Assembly (NCBI GenBank): GCA_002163245.1
Contig: MAAL01000168.1
Coordinates: 1 to 64,000, forward strand
Length of the DNA stretch: 64,000 nt
Reading direction: 5' to 3'
DNA from: Gammaproteobacteria bacterium 42_54_T18
GTDB taxonomy: Bacteria > Pseudomonadota > Gammaproteobacteria > Pseudomonadales > Ketobacteraceae
Below are positions 1 through 8,892 of this stretch, piece after piece. A model generated the notes under the pieces. That model worked only from the letters and a program-made list of their open reading frames with translations, had not been told where the DNA came from and made no database searches. Position 1 is the stretch's first letter, and every line of letters starts with the position of its first letter. Position numbers and translations under genes: made by a program.

Positions 1-334
1 GAGGGATTGAATGTAAACGAAAAAGAGCTGGCTGGGATAAGGACTATCTCTGGAGGGTTCTGACATCAGATAGACACCTTACAGAATCAATGATTTAGAT
101 GCGTTCGCCATGGGGGGAGGGGGATTCGCCTTTGTTTTCCGTTAGTTGGGGGGTATACGCTGTGTTTTTTTTGGAAGTGTCAAAATTGTCACGGAAGCGG
201 TTGTGTATATATATGTTTTTTGCGGACGATTTTGGCTGAGGAAAGACGGTTTTTTGGCTAACTGTAACGGTTGCTTTGTGACGAGATATTGGCGTATTGG
301 CGCTTAATATGAGAAGGGGGGAAGGGGTGCTGTG
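1..334 (-). ncRNA. Candidate CrcZ-like small RNA region downstream of cbrB
   Basis: No protein gene is visible here. Read on the minus strand, directly after the cbrB stop, the sequence is G-poor: no GG dinucleotide occurs between about 334 and 141. It carries several A-runs, an A8 at 165-172 and A6 runs at 216-221 and 250-255, set among C-rich stretches. In Pseudomonas the small RNA CrcZ lies at exactly this place after cbrB and sequesters Hfq/Crc through A-rich motifs. Only the A8 run strictly fits AAnAAnAA. I found no convincing sigma-54 promoter (GG-N10-GC) and the region is cut by the window edge, so this is a positional inference. Confidence 0.33.
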
Positions 335-1759
335 TTAGGCCTGTTTCATTGCAGGCTTTTTTCTTGGAATACCGAGGCGTTGGCGTCTTTCCCATAGGCA
401 TTTTCGGCTGATGCCTAGTTTCTGGGCGAGTTCTGTTTCCGTCATCTCGTCTTGGTGGTCTAGTACAAAGTGCTGGAAATAGTCCTCTAGTGATAGATCT
501 ACTTCAGGGTCTGAGTCAGTTTCGGGGTTAAAGCTTGCGATGGATGAGGGTATGCCTGCTGTCGAAGGCTTTTGGTTGGAGAGAGTACCTCGCTTGAGTT
601 GGGTTAAATCAATATCAATAGCGAGAAGTTCTTGAGTAATTTCTTCTGATTCGCATAAGATAACCGCCCGTTCTACTGCATTTTCCATTTCTCGCACATT
701 ACCTGGCCAGCTATAGTGTTCGATTGCGAGTAATGCGTCGCTGCTATAGCGTAGATTTGGTGTGTTCATTCTGTTGCTGGTACGTTCAAGCAGTGTTTCC
801 GCAAGCTGCCGTATATCAGCTTCCCTTTCTCTTAGCGGCGGTAGCTTTAAATCAACGACGTGTAACCGATAGTAGAGATCTTCGCGAAATTTACCGGTCT
901 TAGCTAATGATTTAAGGTCTCTGTGAGTTGCCGCCATTAGGCGAACATTTACGGTTTTTGATTGAACCGAACCTATCCGCCTGACTTCTTTCTCTTGTAA
1001 TACTCTTAACAGGCGTGCTTGGGCCTCAAGCGGCAGCTCTCCTATTTCATCTAAAAACAGTGAGCCGCCATCTGCAGCTTCGACTAAGCCCTTGCGGCTA
1101 CTGTTGGCACCCGTAAAGGCCCCTTTCTCATAGCCAAATAGTTCGGACTCAATTAAAGATTCGGGAATTGCGGCGCAATTGACAGATATCATTGGCCCGT
1201 CAGCTCGGTTGCTTTGCTCATGTAGTGCGCGGGCTACAAGCTCCTTGCCTGTCCCTGATTCACCTTGTACAAGTACAGTGCTATCGGTGGGGGCGACTTT
1301 TTTAATGCGTTTAAACAGTAATTGCATCGCGTCGCACTCGCCGATCATGCCGGTTATTGGGTAGTCTCGGTTAATGGTGGACTTTAACGCTTCATTTTGA
1401 CGGACAAGTGCTTGTTCTTTTAATATCCTTTGCACAGAAAGGATCATTTCATCGTGGTCAAAAGGTTTCGCTATATAGTCTACAGCCCCCATTTTCATTG
1501 AGTCTACAGCAGATTTGAGGCTTGCGTAGCTAGTCATTACTAGGACGGGGATGTGTTCTGCAAGTGGGATGATGTCGGTGCCGGGAGCTCCTGGGAGGCG
1601 TAAATCTGTAATGATAAGGTCAAAATCTGAGAGTTTATATTGATCGACGGCCTCAGATACTGCGCCAGCTTCGCTGACTTCGTAATCGTTGCGAGTTAAT
1701 AGCCTGCGCAATGCAGAACGAATAACAGGCTCGTCTTCAACAATCAGAATATGGCTCAT
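335..1759 (-). CDS. cbrB: Sigma-54-dependent response regulator CbrB
   Basis: A 474-residue NtrC-type activator. The receiver domain spans about residues 1-120, with acidic pocket E8/D9, phospho-acceptor D52, T76 and K98. An AAA+ domain follows, with Walker A GESGTGKE at 166-173, the sigma-54 contact loop GAFTGA at 213-218 and Walker B ending DE at 237-238. A Fis-type helix-turn-helix sits at the C terminus (TETELAQKLGISRK region). Length and order match Pseudomonas CbrB (about 478 residues), which activates carbon and nitrogen catabolism genes and crcZ. Its ATG overlaps the cbrA stop by one base (TGATG), implying coupled translation. The specific name rests on the cbrX-cbrA context; the family assignment is certain. 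Confidence 0.9.
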   Translation of the reverse strand: MSHILIVEDEPVIRSALRRLLTRNDYEVSEAGAVSEAVDQYKLSDFDLIITDLRLPGAPGTDIIPLAEHIPVLVMTSYASLKSAVDSMKMGAVDYIAKPFDHDEMILSVQRILKEQALVRQNEALKSTINRDYPITGMIGECDAMQLLFKRIKKVAPTDSTVLVQGESGTGKELVARALHEQSNRADGPMISVNCAAIPESLIESELFGYEKGAFTGANSSRKGLVEAADGGSLFLDEIGELPLEAQARLLRVLQEKEVRRIGSVQSKTVNVRLMAATHRDLKSLAKTGKFREDLYYRLHVVDLKLPPLREREADIRQLAETLLERTSNRMNTPNLRYSSDALLAIEHYSWPGNVREMENAVERAVILCESEEITQELLAIDIDLTQLKRGTLSNQKPSTAGIPSSIASFNPETDSDPEVDLSLEDYFQHFVLDHQDEMTETELAQKLGISRKCLWERRQRLGIPRKKPAMKQA

Positions 1760-4707
1760 CAGGTGTTGCTCTCCTCATCTTCACGGTAACGCGGTAACGT
1801 TATGGTAACACGAGTACCTTTATAATCGGAGCCGATGGGGCTGTCGATAGAAATATGGCCGAAATGTTCTTCGATAATGCTGTAAACCACCGCCATGCCT
1901 AGTCCTGTGCCCTTTCCAGGGTCTTTTGAGGTGACAAAGGGTTCGTAAATACTTTCTTTTATTTCATCGGGTATACCGCAACCATGGTCTTCCACTTCCA
2001 GTGTTACCGTGTGATTGCGGGTAACACTGCGAGTAATAATGGGGGAATCAAGGTCGGATGCATCTCGTGCATTACTGAATAAATTTATAAATACTTGGGT
2101 AATTCGTTGGCGGTCGCCGTTGATAATGTGGTCAGCAGCGATGTCATTGGTAAAGTGTTCAGTTTTTTCATCGCTACTTAGTTTTAGTAGGTCGAAAGCT
2201 TCTTGAGCGCAATCACGAAGTGATACAGGGTCATGAATGGCTTTGTTGGTGCCGCTATGACTGAAATTAACCAGAGATTGAACAATGCGTGTTACGCGTT
2301 TGGTTTGTTCAACAATTTGTTCGGACATTTCTGCAATGTCTTCGTTGTCTGATTCATATTTGAGGTTTTGGGCGAGGCAGGCGATACCTGTGATGGGGTT
2401 ACCAATTTCATGGGCAACCCCAGCAGCAAGACGGCCAACGGAAGCAAGCCGTTCGTTGTGAGCAAGTTTGTGCTCTAGCATCCGTGTTTCGGTAAGGTCT
2501 TCTACAACAATAACGAGCCCGCCGTGGGATTTGGTTTGATTTTCAGCCTTGATCGAGGCTTTATGAAGGTTAAGCCAGCGCGTAATACCTTGATATTCCA
2601 CCTCTTTCCTGTATTCGTGAGTTTCTGGGCCAGCACTTAGCTGTTGCAATACACTGCGCCAGGGCTCAGGCAGGTGGTCTAGGCTGGAGCCAACAATGTC
2701 ACCAGCGGGAATGCTGGTGATTTTTACCATGGCATGATTCCACCCGAACACCTCTCCGTCTAACCCCAAAGAGCAAACACCCATGGGTAAATCTTGTAAG
2801 GTTTGACGGTGAAAACGTCTTAGATTGTCGAGCTCCGCCGCAAGCCCGGTGAGCTTGTGGTGGTATTCTTCTAATCGATTTTCTGTGTGGTGAATATCTT
2901 GAACGGCAGACTCGTCAGAGTGCATTACATAAGGTAATGCTTCATCAATAATCTCATGGGCAACTGATGGGCCTAATAACCCTGATAGGTTGGTTTCTAG
3001 TTGGTCGCGCAATCGACGTAATGAATATGGGCGGGTTTCGTCAGCACTCATGGCTAAATCATGCAATGCGAGTTCCACTTCACGTTTAGCGGTAGTTGCG
3101 CCTAAAGGGTTCGTTAGGCGGCCGACAAATTCCCGAGCGCTGCTGACAGACAGTTCCCATCGGTATGAGCGGCGTAAGTTATCGACGTTACAGGTTTCGG
3201 CGGCAAGTTTTTCTGAAGTACTAGCATTGGTGGCCACTGATACAGCAGCAAAGACCATGGAGTTGACAAAGATTGCGACGGTGGCGGCAAGGTAGCTGGT
3301 ATCACCGTTGGGAAAGGTGTCATTGATAATGAGGGGAATGTTTATGGTTACTTGGTATTCAAACAGGATGGGTAGTAACAATAGGAATGTCCAAACAGAG
3401 ATTCCTGACAATAAACCGGTGATAAATCCGTAGCGATTGGCCTTTGACCAAAATAACACCCCAAACAAACCTGGTACAAATTGAATGGTTGCTGCAAAGG
3501 TTAAAAAACCTAGCTCTGATAGTGAGTGTCGCCCAGCCATGACTCTGTATATTAAGTAGCTGGCAAGAATGATAGATGCGATTAATACACGCCTAGTCCA
3601 TAGCAGCCAGCTATATAAATTGTTCTGTGTGTTAACTGGAGAGAGGGGTAGTACCAGGTGGTTGAGGCACATTGCAGAGAGAGCTAAAGTGCAAACAATA
3701 ATAACGCCGCTGGACGCCGATAACCCTGCAATAAAGGCTATAAGAGAAAATGTGGGGGAATTGAGCGCCATAGGTACGCCAAGTGTTACGTATTCTGCGG
3801 CAACATCGGGCTGAACAACGGCAGACCCCCAAAGGATTATTGGGATTGGTAGGGCTAGGATGAATAAATATAATGGTAAACCCCAGCTTGCGGTTAGTAA
3901 TGCTCGTGGGTTGAGGTTCTCAGTAAATGCCATATGAAACATATGGGGAGTAACAACCGCAGATACAAAAAAAGCGGCAACAATACTTCGCCAAGGACCT
4001 TCTTTGAGAGGGGCGTAGAGTGTTTCTGTTGCAGTAGGGTTATCGATAAGCCATTGGTTGAGACCTTGAGGGCCATCAAAAACTGAAAATAACACAAAAA
4101 TACCAACACCGACCATACCAATAACTTTAACAAGGGACTCGAATGCGATAGCAACGACGAGGCCTTCATGTTTGTCTCGGGAGGATATGTGCCTAGCCCC
4201 GAATAAAATGGAAAATAGGATGATCATGCAACAAAAAATAAATGCCAGAATATTGGGTGATGTTTCTTGGTTGAGAATATGAATGGTGTCCGCGACGGCT
4301 TGCACCTGTAGCGCGAGTAACGGCATGATGCCAACCAGCATACAAAGTGTGACCAATGCACCAACCCAGGGGCTGCGATAGCGAAACGCGAGTAAGTCTG
4401 CAAGGGAGCCTAGTTGGTAGTTTTTAACCAGTTTTAGGATGGGGGCGAGTAATATTGGCCCCAGCATAAAGGCCGCCGAAATACCTAAATAGTAGGCGAT
4501 AAAGTTAAACCCAAACCGGCTGGCAAACCCCACTGCACCGTATATGGCCCAAGCGCTCGCAAAAACACCTAAGGACAATACATAGACAAGCGGGTGGCGT
4601 ACAAACTTTGCTGGTATGTAGCCTTCTTCCGTAAAGTATGCGATTAAGAAAAAGAAGGATAGGTAGCTGATACCAATAAGAAAGATTTGGGTAAGGCTAA
4701 AGCTCAT
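1759..4707 (-). CDS. cbrA: Transporter-like sensor histidine kinase CbrA
   Basis: A 982-residue hybrid membrane kinase. Roughly residues 1-520 form a multi-pass sodium:solute symporter (SSS)-like domain. A PAS domain lies near 650-740, then HisKA with the phospho-accepting histidine H766 in GVAHEIGNP, then HATPase_c with N box (NLFSNARDAS), G1 (EDHGCGIPDE) and G2 (GKGTGLGM). Pseudomonas CbrA has the same architecture and almost the same length (about 983). It probably autophosphorylates in response to a nutrient or transport signal and phosphorylates CbrB D52. The start overlaps cbrX by 11 bases. Whether the SSS part still transports (histidine is reported for Pseudomonas) cannot be told from sequence. 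Confidence 0.9.
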   Translation of the reverse strand: MSFSLTQIFLIGISYLSFFFLIAYFTEEGYIPAKFVRHPLVYVLSLGVFASAWAIYGAVGFASRFGFNFIAYYLGISAAFMLGPILLAPILKLVKNYQLGSLADLLAFRYRSPWVGALVTLCMLVGIMPLLALQVQAVADTIHILNQETSPNILAFIFCCMIILFSILFGARHISSRDKHEGLVVAIAFESLVKVIGMVGVGIFVLFSVFDGPQGLNQWLIDNPTATETLYAPLKEGPWRSIVAAFFVSAVVTPHMFHMAFTENLNPRALLTASWGLPLYLFILALPIPIILWGSAVVQPDVAAEYVTLGVPMALNSPTFSLIAFIAGLSASSGVIIVCTLALSAMCLNHLVLPLSPVNTQNNLYSWLLWTRRVLIASIILASYLIYRVMAGRHSLSELGFLTFAATIQFVPGLFGVLFWSKANRYGFITGLLSGISVWTFLLLLPILFEYQVTINIPLIINDTFPNGDTSYLAATVAIFVNSMVFAAVSVATNASTSEKLAAETCNVDNLRRSYRWELSVSSAREFVGRLTNPLGATTAKREVELALHDLAMSADETRPYSLRRLRDQLETNLSGLLGPSVAHEIIDEALPYVMHSDESAVQDIHHTENRLEEYHHKLTGLAAELDNLRRFHRQTLQDLPMGVCSLGLDGEVFGWNHAMVKITSIPAGDIVGSSLDHLPEPWRSVLQQLSAGPETHEYRKEVEYQGITRWLNLHKASIKAENQTKSHGGLVIVVEDLTETRMLEHKLAHNERLASVGRLAAGVAHEIGNPITGIACLAQNLKYESDNEDIAEMSEQIVEQTKRVTRIVQSLVNFSHSGTNKAIHDPVSLRDCAQEAFDLLKLSSDEKTEHFTNDIAADHIINGDRQRITQVFINLFSNARDASDLDSPIITRSVTRNHTVTLEVEDHGCGIPDEIKESIYEPFVTSKDPGKGTGLGMAVVYSIIEEHFGHISIDSPIGSDYKGTRVTITLPRYREDEESNT

Positions 4708-4873
4708 CTAAGTCTCGACTTTGAGTTATCCAAAATGTGAGAGCAATAAGGATTGCCCACACTAAATAAGGCCGATACCACGCAGTGCCCCCTTCTGCCC
4801 ACCATTGCATGATCGAAGGTGATAAAACGAAACCTCCGGCAATTAATAATAAGACTAAGCGATCAATATACAT
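4697..4873 (-). CDS. cbrX: Small membrane protein CbrX, translationally coupled to cbrA
   Basis: A 58-residue gene read from ATG at 4873 to TAG at 4697; it begins MYIDRLVLLLIAGGFVLSPS and ends ITQSRDLDEL. Two hydrophobic segments (about residues 6-20 and 37-50) flank a short polar stretch with WW and WYRPY, so a hairpin inner-membrane protein is likely. A GAGGG purine stretch lies upstream of the ATG. Its last 11 bases overlap the cbrA start, and it fills the gap between gluQRS and cbrA. Pseudomonas carries a small gene named cbrX in this same place, overlapping cbrA and affecting its translation. The biochemical function is unknown; identity is inferred from position, size and hydrophobicity. 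Confidence 0.8.
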   Translation of the reverse strand: MYIDRLVLLLIAGGFVLSPSIMQWWAEGGTAWYRPYLVWAILIALTFWITQSRDLDEL

Positions 4874-4908
4874 GGAGGATTTTCCCTCTTTTAATGGCGT
4901 GCTGTAGA

Positions 4909-5832
4909 TTATACATCGATTGTGATCTGGGTGGAGTTTATGCGAGTAACGTTAATAATTGCCTTAGTGCTCCACGATAGTGTCCCCCATTTAAGGATAG
5001 CTTCTGGTGGTTCATGTTGCAGTAATGTGGGGGGCTTTAGGCCTAGGGTAGATAATGCAGTCCAAAGTACGCGGCTGCATTGTGTTGTTTCGATGGCCTT
5101 TGCAAAGGTTTGTTTGCTGAGTTTTTGCCCTTGCTCGTTAACTACAACAGGCAAGTGAGCGTAGTGTGGCGTGTTATATCCAAGTAGTTGTTGTAAGTGG
5201 GTCTGGCGTGGAGTGCTATCTAATAGGTCAATGCCTCGAACTATGTGACTAATTTTTTGCCAATGGTCATCAATGACTGCAGCAAGATGATACGCGTACA
5301 AAAGGTCTTTGCGTTTAATAATGAAATCGCCAACATCGGTAATGAGGTTTTGACAGAACCGCCCTTGCAACTTGTCATTGATGCAGACGGGTTGGTGAGC
5401 TCCTTCGGTGGTTAAGCGAATGCTAAAAGGTATGTTGGGTGGCGTGTGTTGCTCGCGGCATGTTCCTGGGTAGGGCGAATGTGTCGGTTGATCCTGTTGG
5501 GAGGAGTATTCGGCCAATTGCTTACGACTACACGTGCAATAGAAGGCTTGGTTGTTGGTCAGAAGTGATTGCACTGCGGCTTCATATAAATCATGACGTT
5601 GACTTTGGTAGGTGATTTCTCCATCCCAATGTAATCCGTACGCGTCAAGAGTGGATAAAATATTGTCTGCTGCTCCAGGTATTTCTCTTGGTGGGTCGAG
5701 GTCATCCATTCTGACTAGCCAGCTACCGTCGTTATGCTTGGCATCCAGGTAGCTTGCAACAGCTGTAAGCAAGGAGCCAAAATGTAACGGGCCAGAGGGG
5801 GAAGGAGCGAAGCGGCCAATGTAGTTCAGCAT
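4909..5832 (-). CDS. gluQRS: Glutamyl-Q tRNA(Asp) synthetase
   Basis: A 307-residue truncated paralogue of GluRS that glutamylates queuosine at position 34 of tRNA(Asp). It has the class I signature HFGS at 17-20 after RFAPSPSGPL, the glutamate-binding RMDDLDPPR stretch at 41-49, and KLSKQ (KMSKS equivalent) at 237-241. The family's zinc site is visible as C99, C101, Y121 and C125. There is no C-terminal anticodon-binding domain, as expected for GluQRS. The dksA-gluQRS neighbourhood is conserved in gammaproteobacteria. A strong terminator separates it from dksA, so it probably starts its own transcript, continuing into cbrX-cbrA-cbrB. Confidence 0.95.
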   Translation of the reverse strand: MLNYIGRFAPSPSGPLHFGSLLTAVASYLDAKHNDGSWLVRMDDLDPPREIPGAADNILSTLDAYGLHWDGEITYQSQRHDLYEAAVQSLLTNNQAFYCTCSRKQLAEYSSQQDQPTHSPYPGTCREQHTPPNIPFSIRLTTEGAHQPVCINDKLQGRFCQNLITDVGDFIIKRKDLLYAYHLAAVIDDHWQKISHIVRGIDLLDSTPRQTHLQQLLGYNTPHYAHLPVVVNEQGQKLSKQTFAKAIETTQCSRVLWTALSTLGLKPPTLLQHEPPEAILKWGTLSWSTKAIINVTRINSTQITIDV

Positions 5833-5900
5833 AAAAAGGCAGTACCACTTATATTCAGAGCGGTGATGAGGAGGTGTGAACTAAAAAAGGGTCTAGAACT

Positions 5901-5930
5901 AAAAAAGGAGCGCAAAAGCGCTCCTTTTTT
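5901..5930 (-). terminator. Strong rho-independent terminator after dksA
   Basis: A perfect 13-bp inverted repeat (AAAAAAGGAGCGC, four-base loop, GCGCTCCTTTTTT). The GC stem is flanked by A6 and T6, so it would work in both directions. It lies 24 bases past the dksA stop and ends the dksA transcript ahead of gluQRS. Confidence 0.9.
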
Positions 5931-5953
5931 ACAGGACATTATATGTTGAACTG

Positions 5954-6397
5954 TCAGGTCCCCCACTGCTTCTCTTTGATTTCCTGCAGTGTTTTGCAGT
6001 CAATACAGCGCGTAGCAGTAGGCCTTGCTTCAAGTCGGCGTATGCCCACTTCGATACCACAGGTTTCGCACCAACCGTATTCACCAGACTTGATCTCCTC
6101 AAGAGATTTGCCGATTTTACGAATAAGCTTCCGCTCTCGATCCCTCGTTCTTAGTTCAAGACTGAACTCTTCTTCTTGGGTGGCCCTGTCTGCGGCATCT
6201 GGAAGGTTGTTGGGCTCGTCTTGCATATGGTGCACAGTACGATCAACTTCCTCCATCAGCTCTTGTCGCCAAGCTTCCAATATCACTCGAAAGTGATCTA
6301 GCTGCTTGTCGCTCATGTATTCTTCGCCGTCAGCTTCCTCGTAAGGCTTAAAGCTGGCGCGTGATAGGTCTACTTTACTTACTTTCTTTGTTGCCAT
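5954..6397 (-). CDS. dksA: RNA polymerase-binding transcription factor DksA
   Basis: A 147-residue protein that works with ppGpp at the RNA polymerase secondary channel during the stringent response. A long coiled coil carries the tip DAADRA with D67, D70 and A72, matching the functional DxxDxA tip. The C-terminal zinc finger has C110, C113, C131 and C134 (CETC...CIDC). Length is near that of E. coli DksA (151). A GAGGA ribosome site precedes the ATG, and a good sigma-70 promoter lies about 30 bases upstream. Confidence 0.97.
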   Translation of the reverse strand: MATKKVSKVDLSRASFKPYEEADGEEYMSDKQLDHFRVILEAWRQELMEEVDRTVHHMQDEPNNLPDAADRATQEEEFSLELRTRDRERKLIRKIGKSLEEIKSGEYGWCETCGIEVGIRRLEARPTATRCIDCKTLQEIKEKQWGT

Positions 6398-6428
6398 TAG
6401 TCATTCCTCGCAACTGGTCAATCTGTGA

Positions 6429-6457
6429 TCTATAGCAAAGATCTCAACGATTGGCAA
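6429..6457 (-). promoter_or_regulatory. Sigma-70 promoter of dksA
   Basis: Read on the minus strand: -35 TTGCCA (6457-6452), a 17-base spacer, -10 TATAGA (6434-6429). Transcription would start about 25 bases before the dksA ATG. Confidence 0.5.
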
Positions 6458-6791
6458 ATCCTCAACATGCTCTGAGCTTATTGATACGGCAGGTAAGATA
6501 CCTGGTAAATATGACAGAACATATTCTTAACCTCTTTTTTTGACGAAACTTTACTAAAGAGGAAGCATTAAATAGCGGATCGTTATATGAATCCTATTAT
6601 TATTGTTTTGTTGAAGGGGCGTATGCCTTTTCCAACAGCGGTCGATCATATACCCATTTTTCTATGCTGTGAATAGTTTAATTTACACTTGGTTACTTAA
6701 CATTATCAACGTGCTACCTCGCGGCCTAGGTTGAGAATTATTAGACGGCTATATTTGATAAACATTAACCCGAGGATTACCCTAGGTTATT

Positions 6792-6832
6792 TTGTTTACT
6801 ATAGGTCACTTGGTTAATATATGGTTAATATA
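6792..6832 (+). promoter_or_regulatory. Promoter and tandem 11-bp repeat ahead of sfsA
   Basis: TTGTTT (6792-6797), 17 bases, TAATAT (6815-6820). The -10 lies in the first copy of TGGTTAATATA, which is perfectly repeated at 6822-6832. The second copy could serve as an alternative -10 or a regulator site. A strong AGGAGG at 6848-6853 then leads to the ATG at 6862. Confidence 0.4.
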
Positions 6833-6861
6833 AGTCATTTTGTGAAAAGGAGGGGGATTCG

Positions 6862-7569
6862 ATGAAATATCCTGAGTCTTTAGTTATGGGAACCCTCATA
6901 AAGCGCTACAAGAGGTTCTTGGCAGACGTAAGGCTTGAAGACGGGTCTGAAATCACGATTCATTGCGCCAATACGGGTTCAATGAAAAATTGTGCAGAAC
7001 CCGGCAGTCCGGTTTGGTTCTCTGATAGTCACAATGAGAAGAGAAAGTATCGTCACACTTGGGAAATTGTTGGTGTGGAAGCAGGTGCTATGGCGGGTAT
7101 CAATACGGGATTTGCTAATAAACTGGTTCAAGAAGCCATTGAATTGGATGTTGTTCCTGTCTTAGTTGGGTATGACCAACTGCGAAGGGAAGTGAAATAC
7201 GGAGAAGAAAATAGCCGTATTGATATTTTACTGGAGTCGGAGGGGCGTGCACCTTGTTATGTTGAAGTAAAAAGCGTCACGTTGGGTGTGGGGCAGGTTG
7301 CTTCTTTTCCTGACGCAGTGACAGAAAGGGGGCGAAAGCACCTTAGGGAATTGATATCAGTCGTGGAACAAGGGCATCGGGCTGTATTGTTTTTCTGTGT
7401 GCAGCATACAGGAGTAAATGTGGTACGGCCGGCTGACGAGATAGACCAAAAATATGGAGAGACGTTAAGGCAGGCGGTAGCGGCTGGGGTGGAGGTTATG
7501 GCTTGGCAAGCTGACATATCTGCAGAAGAAATTACTTTGGTTCGCGAGCTGCCAGTGAATTTGGACTAA
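6862..7569 (+). CDS. sfsA: SfsA-family DNA-binding/nuclease-fold protein
   Basis: A 235-residue member of the sugar fermentation stimulation protein A family. The conserved CANTGSM motif lies at 35-41. A PD-(D/E)xK-like core is visible as D121 (SRIDILL) with E135-x-K137 (YVEVKSVTL), consistent with the family's N-terminal OB-like and C-terminal nuclease-like folds. E. coli SfsA was linked to maltose gene expression and sits beside dksA; here it is divergent from dksA. The molecular role remains poorly defined. A strong Shine-Dalgarno supports the start. Confidence 0.93.
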   Translation: MKYPESLVMGTLIKRYKRFLADVRLEDGSEITIHCANTGSMKNCAEPGSPVWFSDSHNEKRKYRHTWEIVGVEAGAMAGINTGFANKLVQEAIELDVVPVLVGYDQLRREVKYGEENSRIDILLESEGRAPCYVEVKSVTLGVGQVASFPDAVTERGRKHLRELISVVEQGHRAVLFFCVQHTGVNVVRPADEIDQKYGETLRQAVAAGVEVMAWQADISAEEITLVRELPVNLD

Positions 7570-7607
7570 CAACAAAATATTAGTGAAATACACATTAAGG
7601 GAAAATA

Positions 7608-8885
7608 ATGAAACTTGAAACAATAGCTGTGCATGGTGGTTTTTCATCGGACCCAACAACCAATGCCGTTGCGGTCCCCATTTATCAAACCACTTCATTT
7701 GCTTTTGATGATACCCAGCATGGGGCCGACCTGTTCGACTTGAAAGTGGAAGGTAATATTTATTCTCGGATTACCAACCCTACTAATGCGGTGTTAGAGC
7801 AGCGAGTTGCAGAGCTGGAAGGTGGCGTGGGGGCTCTGGCGGTTGCCTCTGGGATGGCAGCAATTACGTACGCAATTCAAGCGATTACACGGTCGGGAGA
7901 TAACATAGTCAGTAGCAGTAAATTATACGGTGGGACGTATAATTTATTTGCACATACCTTGCCTCAAATTGGCATAAATGTGCGTTTTGCTGCCCATGAT
8001 GATATCGCTGCGATGGCGGCATTAATTGATGAAAATACTAAGGCTGTGTTTTGTGAATCTGTTGGGAATCCTGGTGGGAATGTTGCGGACCTTGTTGCAT
8101 TGTCGGCTATGGCTCATGAGCATGGGGTGCCGCTAATTGTTGATAATACGGTCGCATCTCCGTATTTGTGTAGACCGTTTGAGCATGGAGCCGACATCGT
8201 AGTGCATTCCTTAACTAAGTATATGGGAGGGCATGGTACAACTATCGCTGGTGCAATAGTTGATTCTGGGAATTTTCTGTGGGCTGAGCATGCTGATCGA
8301 TTCCCTATGATGAGTGAACCTGATCCATCGTATCATGGTGTTGTATATACTCAGGCACTTGGGAGTGCTGCGTACATTGGTCGCTGCCGAGTGGTTCCTT
8401 TACGTAACATGGGCGCGGCGTTATCTCCATTTAATGCATTCCAAATATTGCAAGGTATTGAAACGCTCGCATTACGTATGGATCGTCATTGTGAGAATGC
8501 GCAGCAGGTTGCAGAGTATTTGTCATCTCATGATCAGGTTGAATGGGTCAGCTATGCGGGGTTGCCGTCACACCCAGATAACTTACTAGTGCAGCAACTG
8601 CTTGGTGGAAAAGCGTCGGGTATTTTGAGTTTTGGTATTAAAGGGGGGGAAGAGGCAGGGGCAAAATTTATCGACGCGTTACAGTTGATCGTGCGCTTAG
8701 TAAATATCGGGGATGCCAAATCGTTAGCCTGTCATCCAGCCTCAACCACGCACCAACAGCTTAATGAGGATGAGTTGAAGGCCGCTGGTGTTCCATCTGA
8801 CATGGTACGTCTCTCAATAGGCATTGAACATATTGAAGATATTTTAGAAGATATTACTCAGGCACTTGTCGTATCTGCCAGTTAA
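7608..8885 (+). CDS. metY: O-acetylhomoserine sulfhydrylase (MetY type)
   Basis: A 425-residue PLP enzyme of the Cys/Met metabolism family, expected to make homocysteine (or methionine) from O-acetyl-L-homoserine and sulfide. It carries the family pattern: YSRITNPTN near 52-60, D179 for the pyridine nitrogen, and PLP lysine K204 in HSLTKYMGGHG. The length of about 425 and the large insertion after GGHGTT favour the MetY branch over cystathionine gamma-synthase or MetZ (about 390-400). It starts 38 bases after sfsA, with GGGA upstream of the ATG. A stem-loop follows the stop. Confidence 0.9.
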   Translation: MKLETIAVHGGFSSDPTTNAVAVPIYQTTSFAFDDTQHGADLFDLKVEGNIYSRITNPTNAVLEQRVAELEGGVGALAVASGMAAITYAIQAITRSGDNIVSSSKLYGGTYNLFAHTLPQIGINVRFAAHDDIAAMAALIDENTKAVFCESVGNPGGNVADLVALSAMAHEHGVPLIVDNTVASPYLCRPFEHGADIVVHSLTKYMGGHGTTIAGAIVDSGNFLWAEHADRFPMMSEPDPSYHGVVYTQALGSAAYIGRCRVVPLRNMGAALSPFNAFQILQGIETLALRMDRHCENAQQVAEYLSSHDQVEWVSYAGLPSHPDNLLVQQLLGGKASGILSFGIKGGEEAGAKFIDALQLIVRLVNIGDAKSLACHPASTTHQQLNEDELKAAGVPSDMVRLSIGIEHIEDILEDITQALVVSAS

Positions 8886-8892
8886 TAAAACG

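Larger units (their letters stand above)
6398..6861. other. 464-bp divergent intergenic region between dksA and sfsA
   Basis: AT-rich spacer between divergently transcribed genes. It holds the dksA and sfsA promoter candidates listed separately and a tandem duplication of the 11-mer TGGTTAATATA at 6811-6821 and 6822-6832. I see no open frame with a ribosome site and no RNA gene in the middle of it. Confidence 0.5.

Noticed and set aside
335-480. Sigma-54 promoter for an RNA inside the cbrB 3' end
   Set aside because: A GG-N10-GC spacing occurs on the minus strand near 470, but the flanking bases do not fit TGGCAC/TTGCA, so it is likely chance.
5943-6296. 117-codon plus-strand frame over dksA
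   Set aside because: It is antisense to a clear dksA gene; its composition is that of a reverse-frame shadow and it has no ribosome site.
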